Source: Osmia lignaria lignaria (lineage: Eukaryota > Arthropoda > Insecta > Hymenoptera > Megachilidae). Taken from it: a stretch of 64,000 bases of DNA. The translations under genes were made by a program, and so were the position numbers. The notes beneath the pieces are model-generated. The model did not search any database. It saw only the letters and a program-made list of their open reading frames with translations, and was not told the DNA's origin. How positions within the stretch are numbered: the stretch's first letter is position 1; each line of letters opens with the position of its first letter. Where the stretch lies: contig NC_135045.1 in assembly GCF_051020975.1 (NCBI RefSeq), positions 4,280,501-4,344,500 of the forward strand, read 5' to 3'. Positions 48,301 through 60,300 of this stretch are shown here, piece by piece.

Positions 48301-51300
48301 CGAACACTTACCACGTTAACAAAATTCAAAGCCTCGCAGAAGAAGTAACCAGCCGCATAGGTATTGTGCAGGTGCAAAGTGTCGTAGATGTATTTGACCA
48401 GTCGCTGTGACTTGGCCTGTCGTTCGGGCTTGTTATCGACCAAGGCTCCCCTCATGCCCTCGGATATCATTCTGACCTTGCCCTCTTCCCATTGCTTCCA
48501 TATCCAGTGGGGTATGTAGAATAGAATACCTTGGAAGAATAGCATGAACGGCACCCACTGATAGTACGAGTGATACCTCTTCTCCCCGATATCGGTGCCT
48601 AAACCAGGGTGAGCTACGTGGGTGCCCACTGGTTTCGCGTTGTTGTGAGGCAACGTAAACGTGTACGTGATCCAACAGTAGGTGTTTATCACAGCTTCCG
48701 GCACCCCTCCGTCGCTCAGACAGTTTATGGGATCACCTGAAAACAGCATAGTGAGATTTTCGAAGAGATTACGCAGGGTAGGATTCGTCTAATCAGTTTG
48801 TCGAACGAGTAGTTGCTATATCAACATCGTACGTTCTCCGAACGTTTGGACCAACGTGCACATTGCGAACGACCTCGTTTGACAAAGCGTGTTATCCATT
48901 TGATTACAAGCGCAATAACGCGTAAAATTATGCAACGACCAATTCCCCCTTTGATGACAGAGATCGTACAGAGTACATACATCGGACGAGATAAATCCTT
49001 TATATTTAGATAAATTTTTGCACGATAGAGTAGAAACGGTAACGAAATCCCTGGTTTGTTAGACTCTAATCGTAAATGGAGATTCGCTGTCTTGAAATAG
49101 TTATCTCGGAAAGATAACGCGCGAAATCTCGTCTAAATGTCTCGTCCAGACTGTCGAGCAGATGTAATATTAGGTGTGTCATTAAATAAACATGTGTCCT
49201 CGAAACGGGACACCGATGCACGAGTTTAATCACGACCGTCTGTGCCCTGCGATGCATTTATGCAACCGTGACTGATCTATGACCCAGTAGCGCTCACGCG
49301 TTTCGAATCGGAGGATCATTTTTCTTCGTTGTAATTCGGACTGATTAATCCAATGGTTCGCGCGAAAATTCTATTCTTAATTGCAATAAAATTTTGAAAG
49401 CTAAAGACGTTAGAAGAAGACCGTGCTTCCTCAGGCTAGAAAATCAGAGGGGCAAGGAGAATCCTTGCGGCACTGCCCAATTCTTTTCTGATAGGTCCAC
49501 CCCCCGACGAAATACGCGAAATATCGCTGTGTCTCATTTTGTCGCATTTCGTTTCACAGTGGACCTATTAAAAAGGAATTGGACGGCGCAAACTCACCAT
49601 TCCGGCCTTCTTTTACCGCGTGAACGGTACAGACTCGAGCGATTATCGTGCCTATTAACAGACGTCGCGGCGGCTCTTTAAGGCATTATAATTAGTAATT
49701 AATAATGCATATGCAAGTGTATCGGTACAAACGGTCGTACATTTTCGACTCATCTTCGCGCCTAGAATCATCTCCTACTCTATCGCACCATCCTAATCGT
49801 CGATTTATCGCTCTCGCAAATGAATGGTCACTTACCTAATAGATTATTAGCGGATACGATGATGCAGCAGGCGAACAGAATCGCAGAAGTGATTCTGTAA
49901 TGTGCCCGGAAGATCATGTTATCGATGACCGCCTTGTCCACGAGGTATCGTACCTTGACGAAGCCCGCGACCGCGGACACCAATCCGAACACCGCCATTC
50001 TCGATCACGTATCTGAAAAATCAAACAAGAAATTACACTCGTACACGATAAAATTTTTAATTCGTCAGATTCTGAATAGCGTAGACTAAGCTGCTAACCG
50101 AGATTAATTCGTGGATTATAAATGTACATTAATCTGGTTGGGAGGAAATCTTCTTTGAAGAAACGGTTATGGTCCGCAGCTTGCGGATGCACGCTGAAAA
50201 CTATTCGAGTAATCGCGATCGGAGCTGCGACTCTGTCATCGATACACGATCAACCTCGAGCATTTACATTCTTCTCTCGTAAGTCAGTTCGCTGAGTCAA
50301 TGCTCTTGCGAGTTAGTCAAAGAACACTGCTGGTACGCTTTTAACCTTTATCCTGCCTTTTTCCGATCGATTTTGGAGTCGACGATTCGCAATTACCGAT
50401 TAACTTCACTGAGACGAATTAAGCATACCGGGCGATCGAATAGTTTAGGACGAGGAAAAATCCGCTTTGTACCGTGATTTCCTTCTCGTACACGATCGAA
50501 AATTATGATACAATTTATACTTTTCTGAAATGCAAAGTTAATCAATGAAAAGGTGCGGCCCTCCGCTAATCTCCGCCTCTGCAAAGTCGCCCCCGAGTCA
50601 AAACGATCGCCCATTCCTGGTTTAGGATTATCTTGCAAGAGAAGGGTGAAGAAACTCGGAGAGAAATTTCACTCGCGAGTGTAATGGACCGTGAGAGATA
50701 TCGAGCAATTCGATTTCAGAAATCCTGACGATGACGCGCGTTATTGTTTATCGTGAGAGAACAAGGAATAACCGCGAACAACGGAAACTGAGAATTCAAG
50801 ATAGTTTGCAGAAAAGTTTCCCGTTTCCGGCTATTCTGGGAGCGTTTTCGAGGAGTACCGGTAGCAACATTGCAGAGCCGGAAACGGCAGATGTACAGAG
50901 GATCGATACGCTCTTCAGACTGTACGATTGTTCTCGTGGCGAAACAAAAGCCGGGCCAAGAATGGTCTATGACCATTTGGAACGGATTTTTGTTCGGCCG
51001 TCTCGAGAACGCTGGTTCTTTCGTCGTGTACGAGAAATCGCATTTAACCCTTTCACGACTGTAGAACCTTACGTGCTTGCTAAGGAAAAAGCTCGATGTA
51101 GGCCAGAAGATATATTAATGAATTCAGAATTTAATTGACAAATATTCTGAAACCGTTCAATTAAGTTCCGAGAATAAATTCATTGGATAAGAAAAAGCAA
51201 TCACGATGAGAACGTTAAGACGTTCGTGTATCCGAGCTTCGTAAACTGAAACAGGCGAATTGTAGGTCCGTAGGAAGTTTATTAGTTAATTAATTGATAG

Positions 51301-54300
51301 CGGAGGAGACACGTGCCGTTACAAAGGGTCAATTTGCAGGCATGCAGGATTGCCAACGCGTGCTACAGAGACACTTTTGTCCCTAGGAAATTCCATTTCC
51401 CTCGATTCGTGAACACTGAAACTCTGAACACTTAATCGGATTAGAATACAGATATTAGTAATTAAATTCTCCAGCCAAGTATAATACGAGGATGACCAGG
51501 TGTAACGTTACAAGCTGACTACAGTTAGATTTCGCGATTCATTTTTCGCGGTACACAGTTTGCAAGCGGTTGCAAACACACGCGTCTACACACGCGAGTA
51601 CCCGAGTGTAATTTCACACCCTTCGTGTATCTGTCGTACGCGGTCATTTCGACGCGATGGATGATTTAAAACGATCTATCATTTTTCCTACCAACGCGTC
51701 ACATAACGTTTCATCGTTTCTCCTACTGTAATACTTTCCAGGGTAATTTTTATGAAAAATTTCTTATTTTACATAAAATGTAATATTGTTACAAAGCGTA
51801 AGAAGAGATTTTGAAGAAATCCTAAGGACTTCCACGAATCCTCGGTTAAGTTTCTTCGAAATATACGCTCATGGTTAATAAACGAAGCATACGAGTCAAA
51901 CCAGTTACACGAGTGTTTCTGTTGAAACGAAAGAGAGGAGGAAAGGCAAAAGCCATGTTGGCTCGAGTGGACACGAGAAAAGCTAACACGCGTACTTTCT
52001 ACCATGAACTTCTACTTTAACGATCATTGGGACAATTCATTAGAGCTTATAAAGAACCGAGTCTTCTTCAACTAGTCTACTTCGTTCTCGTTTGTTTCCA
52101 ACTCCTTCCCGAGTGCTTCTTCAATTTACCCTCTTCGAGTATTCCACGAATCTTCTTATTAAAAATTTTCTTTTCTCCATATTTTCTATTGGAAAATCAA
52201 CGAATACGTAGCAAGTTTCTCGTTAAACGATCCTCGACTTCTGTCGACGCAGCTAATGGTCAGAGATATCGGATTCCGATTTTTAAGTACAGCTCTGGGT
52301 GCGGCGCACCCACGAGACGGTGGTTTTCGGAGCCACGACACTCTTGACCGCGACTGGTAACCCGTTGTACACGAATTACTCGTCTCTGGTTACGGACCAC
52401 GGTAAGAACAGGTTTCAAATTGGAATTTCGGGCTGTTACAGCTCGTCGTGGCTCCTTATTCGGTGAAATACCCTGATTCTATAAAAATTCGACGGGTCAT
52501 CGTCACGGTAAAAGGTCGTGTGTCTACGAGACCGGATACCAGTCAAAGGGTTAAAAGCAATCGATAGAGGTGTATCTTGTTCGTTCGTTTAAAGTTTCCC
52601 ACTCGATTAACAGCTCGATCGAACGAGCCTCGATACAGGATCGGACAATCACGGAAGTCTGAAAAGTTTCGAGGTGTGGTTGCAAATAGACAGTGGAGTG
52701 TTTCATTCTCTCGTCATTTTATAGTGCAGGTTGATATAAATTACGATAGCAAATCATACCAAAGCTCCGAAAATAAAAAGATCGTTGATTCTGCAAAATG
52801 CGACATCGTCGAATCGTTAAGATCGAGCGATCAGTAACCTGTCATTAAGGATAATCTGGAGATCCAGTTAATTAAGGTTAACGAGCTTTCATTCATTCGT
52901 CATTTTAGGGTGCAGGTTGATATAAATTAGGATAGCAAATCATACCGAAGTTCCCAAAATAAAAAGATCGTTGATTTTGTAAAATGTGATATCGTCGAAG
53001 CGTTGAGATCGAGCGATCAGTAACCTGTCATTAAGGATAATCAGGAGATCCAATTAATCAAGGTTAACGAGCTAAGTGGATCCGATGAAAATTCATGAGA
53101 ATCCTCCCGGCTTTCCGACCACCTTACGAAAGCTCGATAAACATTTAATAATGTTTCCTCGCGATTCAAGCGTACGGTTTAGTTCGTGGAATAAATTACT
53201 GGAGCAAATCGTTGGTTAAACATTTACGCCCGATACGTTTCGCAACTCGATCTCCGATACTCCTCGGTGCTCTTTTTCTCGACAACAAAGAGTATTTGTT
53301 CCCTCTACCACTTTCGTACGAATCGCGGGCAATCGATTCGAGCCACGTAAACGGGCATAAATTACACCCACGGGTTCGAGTTCACGCGGGGGAACTCGCG
53401 TGGGAAACGTTATCGAGCTCGGCTATCTTTTACATCGCCAGACGAAAATGTTAATTAATATAAAGGAAAAAAAGTAATGGCAAGTTTTTTTGCACGCTAA
53501 GGATTTGTATAAATATCGTCGAGGCCGCTGTTCGAAGCTCAAATACAGATGGCAGAGAAGAGGTGCTGATTCCACGTGCAAACGTAAGTCAGAAACGAAA
53601 GACAAATAACGTATCTCGATGGTAGATATACTCGACAGGTAGAGATTTCAATTACATACGTTAACTGTAAAAAAAAATTCTAATGGAATACGAACCCGGA
53701 ATAAGAACATTTGAAATCTAGAAAATGAAGACATTTGAAATGTTAGAAAATGAAAGAAACAAAACGCATAATATAAACCTTTACGTGAACCATGAATTAC
53801 AGTTCCTATCGGGGTCAAGTACGAATAACTTGAACGTTTTGCAACATTTTTAATTGTTTAGCGACAGCTGCACTTGCAAACTGTAAAAGGCAAATGTATA
53901 AACGGTGGCTACTTTTTTTCTGCGAAACCATTTTTTTGCATCACCGCATGCGTCAGTGTTTAAGAATACTCTGGTTACTCGATAACGGTAAACAGAATTA
54001 ATAAGTTATCTCCAGTCGAAGAAACGGTCTTTCCAGTGTTCAAGCTATTATAAACCCAGAGAGAAAGTATCGAATGCACATCACCGACCGGCGAGTAAGT
54101 CAAGATTGTCAAGGATATCGGGCTTTCACAGGTGGGAAAAGGTATTGGAAACTCGGTGTGGAGATTTGAACGCGTGGTTAGGGCGGGCAAGTTGGAACAT
54201 GGCCGAAAGACATTGTCTCTCGCTTATCTTGGACGAGTAATATCGTTCGAGCGAAGGGCATTCGCCTAGTCATCGAGTGAAAGGTGGATACCTTCGCGAT

Positions 54301-57300
54301 TAAAAATCTACCTTACACGATTAACGTTGAAACTGTTGATAAAAATTGAACGTTAAATGTATCTTCAACGATGAAACGTAGAAACAGGAAGCTTCAGGAT
54401 ATCAAGATAAAACTCGTCTAAATATCAGCGAAACACTCGTTGTTCTGTGTGAAAGATAAAGAGATCCGTTTCGTTCAGACGATGCATTGAAACGCGCCAA
54501 CGGGGTTCCGGAAGTAGGTGTATAATATCCTCTGCTGTGCGTTACATGAATCACGTTGAAACGTCGCCCGCCTCCAGAATCGAGGATGGTAGAAGAAAAA
54601 CGAGTAGAAAGGAGACAGCCTCCATAAAGAAGAGAGAAAGAGGCAGGCTTTTGACCGCAAATATCGAATGTCGCCCCGTATCAACCCTAAAAAGTGTAGG
54701 ACTTATCAACGACCGGTATCGCGCTATGTACACAGTGCGCAGTATAAATACTTTTACGCATTTCAGGGTGCATCGAGTTTTATGAAACTTCTAATTATAA
54801 CGTGGCTTCTTTTAAAATATTACAAGTTTATTCCGCCCACGGCAGATCGAATGCTCGGTCGATTCTGCAGACTCGCATTCCGGCTAAACCAGTTTTGTGA
54901 CAAACTGGCGCGAGACAAACCGCGTGAAGCGTGTGCAGCTTCGTCTTCGATACTCGAGCATCTCGAACGAGGTTAAGATGGCTTTCCCGTCGGAATTTTT
55001 CATTAAATCTCGGGTTCGAAGACCCCCGTGGACCTGTCGTCATCTTTGCTATAAAAAAAGAAGAAAAAAAAAAAAGACAAACAAGAATCTGTCTTTACCG
55101 AGCGAGAATGAATTTCACGTCAAACCCGTTTCCAAGAGTGTAAGAAACTTCCAGATAGGTTAGGCGTTTCCTCGAAACAATATTATATGGAAGCTGCATT
55201 ATCTCTGTCAAAGTTTCGGGAACCGTGGTTAAACTCGGATCTCCTATGTACACAATGGCGGTTTACCGTCAGTCCCTGAACCGCGGAGATAATACCCGTG
55301 TATTTATGGAGCTTTGCGTCTTATCAGAATTTTATCTCGCGGCGGAACCTAGAAACGAAGGACCGGCGCGCTGGCTAGTCCTGTAGCTAATTTCAAGCTT
55401 CTCGGTGACGACAGAGTTTTATTCGTCGGATTGTTTCTTTGTTCCTGAGCGACGGAAATCCGGGAAATCTATCGGAAAAGCTGTTAGGGTTTAGGGGGAA
55501 TGGAAAGTTCGGGACGAAGCTTAAGCCGATTTACCTGACGTACCGTTCCCAGTTGACCTGAGCGTTTACCGTTTTTCGTAGGTAAAGCATACGGTTTGTT
55601 AGGTAGCTACAAACGATCGTACGTTCACCGATGACATCGAGCGAACAATGGGTCGATCAAGAGGAATATGCGATTAAAACGTACGAAAGAATGCATTCGA
55701 GCAATTGGGGTCGATTGAGGACGACCTTAATAAGTAACGAGCGATGGTAGAAAATAGTTTTGCCGAACGGGCACGTGGTCGTTGACGATAGAACAGAAAG
55801 GCTCGTTTCGGAAAGGTTACCGGCTGTTTACGTTACACGCTACCGATCGTCGAAGCTCAGTACCGTAAATATAAATACGTAATCGTAATTTCGAACACGT
55901 AATTTCGGTATGGTTGATCTACGGGTCAGTAGTCGTTCCCCGAGATTAGAATGTAAGCTGACACTTTTCAACAGTGTTTTTAAACTTCTTTCGTTGATAA
56001 GGAGTTATCGTTTCAGTTGTTTTTGCATAGAATACGCGATACGTGACCGCACAAGCCTCGAAGCTGATGTGGAAATCTGTGCGACAAAGAAAATCCACCA
56101 CCAAAATTTGAATAACCACTTTAAAACCCGTAGCATCCGAAAAACTATCGAAACGTTCAATGAACAATACCTTTCTCGATTCAGCACTGAAAATCCACTC
56201 CGGAAATCGACTAGATTCGTTCGATTCCGTGGTTGTTTTGGTTATGCCGACGGGGCCAATAGCGCGGGAAGCACGCGCTTATTGGTCGATCGTCTTTTTC
56301 CTTCTTGCGGAGGCGTCGCTTTTCCTCAAAATTTCTCCTTGCCCGTTTCCTACGTCTCTATTCCGATCACCGATAATTCGGGGGGGGGTTAGGAAGCAAC
56401 CCACCGAGTATCGACACCTCACCACGATTCACCGTTTGTCCGTCGATCGCACGATTCGAATTCGGTTTGATGCTCGTTAACGTGGTCGAAGCGCGAGAGA
56501 AGAGAAAGAGAGGGGAAGGATAAGAATGATGAACGCGTCGTGTCGAGAGTTAATGTCTGACGCGGCACGTCAGACTCGCTCTCTCTCTTTCTCTCTCCCT
56601 CTCCCTCTCTTTTGTTACGTCGCTGTCTCCGCGAGTATAATGTAAAGGAATAATTTTCGAATGAATTTTTCGGGACGAGGCCGCGTAACGTATCAACGGG
56701 GCCCGACGTACGAACAGCAACTGAACCGAGCGAGGGACTCGTTCTGGGCCCCACCGCTCCCCGCCATCTTGCTCGGGCGAGTTTCAAGCGTGGGGGCGAC
56801 TCTATCAGGTGCGTACAGTCGCCTGCCTTTAGAAATCAGCGTAACCACGATTCCTCTCGAATCGGGTTCGCTGTATCGTCTTCCTCTTCGTCGTCGACTT
56901 CCGGTTCGTTCATTTCAACAGATGTTCCGTGACTTTTTGTCCTCTGAGCGTCGCTCGAGCACAGGGCTTCGAAACGCAGAACCGCAGGCGTTATTCCCCG
57001 AAGACGGTTGTCTTGGAATTCCTGCAGTTACCCTCCACGATCGACTCGAAGTAATTTCGATACGAAAGAAAGAGTTTATTCCGAAGCAACTCGCTTCGTG
57101 GGTTCGCTTCGACTTTGAATTTTCGATTCGTATCGTGTGTCTGGAAAGAGCAACCGTAGCCACAGCATCAGAAATGAGCGAGAGGAGTCGCTTCTTTCTC
57201 TGTCCATGGAGCTCAAGGTTTTCAGCTCGGTGAATACGCGGTAACCATGCCGGGAACCTGTTCCCCCTGTGAAAGAAGGCTCTTTAAAGTCTCTCCTCGT

Positions 57301-60300
57301 GCGTCCTACCCTTTCGGCCTCCTTTCTCCGTCGATTCTTCGATTTTGACTTTGCTAGTAAGATCACGGCATTACTAAACTCCATTGACTAATATATTCCC
57401 TATAAAATGACGCCACAGAGTTTCTTAGTATCTTGTACCACATTTTTCCTCCTTTTCAATCTACAGAAATTATGTTGGACATGCTTGACGTCACCGACGT
57501 TATCCGGTTTTTTGATTAAAATAATCTTGTCCCTTGAAGGAACAGACTGTTTACATAATCCATCATCAACGGAATCCGAAGTAATATGTAGAAAACCTTT
57601 CACGGTTTGTTCTCGTGTGCGCGTAAATAACGGTTCTGCAGGCTGACCGCGTGCCTGATTTCTCTGACGCCATCTTTTCTTCGCTGCCCGGCATTATTCA
57701 CGGAACGAGATGACAGTTTCAGCCGGCGGAATGGAAGCGTCGCGTCGACGAGAAATAAATCATTGCGCGTGCATATTTCATTTATTTAATTACCGTTTGC
57801 CAGTGGTGGTTTAGTTGCTTCCCGGTTAGCCAAGTATCGAGCAAACGGCAACATTTATTATTCGTGCCATGGTAATTATTATTATTTCTAATGAGCGTGC
57901 CTCGCGGCTCCACCTCGCGTGCACTGCCCTCTACGTCTCCCTTTCTTCCATTTCCCCTCATTCTTTGTTCTTCCTTTGCCCTCCCGTTCCTCGTCCGAGT
58001 AACGCGGTGGTGCTACGGGACACAAAACTCCCGGCTGCATAACCGCGTCCGAGTCCTCTCTTTCAGGGTTTCCCAATCGTTACGATTCTCCGAACCCAGT
58101 GCAGCTACGAGCGGATTCGTTTTACTGGCAAACAAACGTGGTTCTAAATATAAACCGCGGTCATTAAGAGCTTGAAATTAATTCCTCCAGACTGGAGATG
58201 TTCAAGAGAGCTCCGAGATAATATAGGTTATGACAAACGAGGACGGATCGGGATTAGAATTTATTCTTCTAAATCTTGGACGCGTCTATTGTTTTATTTA
58301 AGACGATATCGAGAGGTCGTACACCTTTTCCTCCAAGTATCGCTACTGGCCTGACCGCTTACTCTTGAATAATTACAACAGCGTCAGAGAGGACGAGGCT
58401 GGATTGCTAAGTAGGATAAGGAGTCTCGTGAAAATAGATGAAACAAAGCTATCGGCGGTTTCCTTAAAGGGTGTCGGACATTCTTAGTCACGTGTCGAAA
58501 GGGAACAAAAGCACGGTGGTTGGGAAACGCTGCTTCTATTCCCCGTAAGGTTATTCTCTTTCTTTTTGCCTTCTCCACGGCGTAGCACGGTGCCCGGCGT
58601 TGTTCTACTCGAGCCCAGGGCTGTACGATGAGAGAGGTAGCTGGGGTCGCAAGGGGAAAAACCGCTTAGGTAGGGGGGCGGTTTGATGGTTACGCGGCTA
58701 CCGATCACGCTGCTACCTCGGTGAAAGAAATTTAATGAATGGCAGCGATCGTCGAACTTAATAAATCGTTCATTAGGATTCGCATGGTTAAAAAGTGCCA
58801 TTTGTATGGCGCGCGATTCGAAACTTGGTTCGAATGAGAATCCAATATGAAAAGAAAAATAATAAATGTCCACGATAAGCTGTCGGACGCGTTCAATGAG
58901 ACTCCAGTTTTAGCCCGGAGTCCATTAGCGAGGAAAAACTGAAAGGTTCGCGGCTAATCACGCTTAATCGCGCGTCATTTGATCTAATTGAGATCGTGGG
59001 GGCTAGGGGATTTGGCCCTGACATCTATTACTACTAACCACCGACCATCACCAGTGTGCTATCTTCTCCGCTCTGCTCTGCGACTGCAACTGCACTCCCG
59101 AGAGTGCAACGACGAGACTCGCGTCGATGTTGCCGATGATATACGTGCACGTACCTTGACCATTGTGTGCGTGTACCCTCGGGCAAAGCAGACCCGACGT
59201 TCGTCTTCCCACGAACCCTTCGCTATACGTATACCAGTCTCGTTACTCGTTCCGGGATCAGGAAACACTCCTATTAAGGCCGTTTTACACGGTCGCGCGC
59301 GGTACACGCTTGCGTAAAAACGAAATTCAGAGGTTTTTTCTTGCGTCTTAATGATGCAACGATGTTTCATTTTGCATTTAAGCCTATCAGCTATTTTAAT
59401 TAGAAACAGAGAGATTCTTTGTAATTAAATGAATTATTAAAATTAATCCAGTTAACTTGCAAAGAGCAGCATAGCAGAACGGGCGCGAAGCGAACGGAGG
59501 TTAATAATTGATTGTCAGTTTGAAGCAGATACAGGAGTCCGCAGCAGCTACGGCGTAATTACACCGTTTAAAGCTACCGAATGGTTACCGAACTCCACGA
59601 GGAATACCTTGGAGCTGAGAAGTCGACGAGCGACCGGAGGAATCCTTCGTTATCGTCCGCTCGAAACTCTCCCTTTCAGGGCTATAAATTTTTCGAATTG
59701 CTCAAAAGCTTGGAAACATTCGGTATGGATAAATCATTCGAAACTTCGACTATCTTGGAGTCGTTGGACGAAGTTTAGGTAGTTGCCAAGCCTCGTTAGA
59801 TCTTCTAGGCTGATTTTAATAATTTATGAAAGTTGAAACTTGGTCCGGACTGTTCGTTCGCTTTGGAAGCTTTATTTATGCGGTTTGAATATTTTCAACT
59901 ATTAAAAGAGAAGTGGTAGGGTTAATTAAGATACACAGGTACCATTGGTGTTCCGGATGACCTCGGTGACCATTCGTTTGAAACTTGGTGGAATTGTTCA
60001 GAAAGGTGCGAAAAGTAATTAGAATGAATTTCAACTTTGGCAATTAGCACATTCTTGAGATATTTCTTGCACAATCCAGATACATGGAAACTTTCCGTCT
60101 CTTGTTTTCATGGTAATCCAAGTTTTAAGATCCCATTCCGGTTTTCCTCTCGGCTAGAGTATTAAATTATGAATTTCATGTTGGTTCACCAAATTCCACG
60201 CGTTACCACTGAAATATTAACGGACGAAAGTGGTTTCCCATGGTAAATCGACTTTCGGAGGTGTTGCACGGGCATTGCCCGAACGAATTCGTCATCCGCG

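Noticed and set aside
55910..57233. Plus-strand frames of 160 and 190 codons in sponge intron 4
   Set aside because: No family motif. Joining the second through its donor at 56808 gives the wrong phase for sponge exon 5. Kept only as a possible noncoding promoter region.
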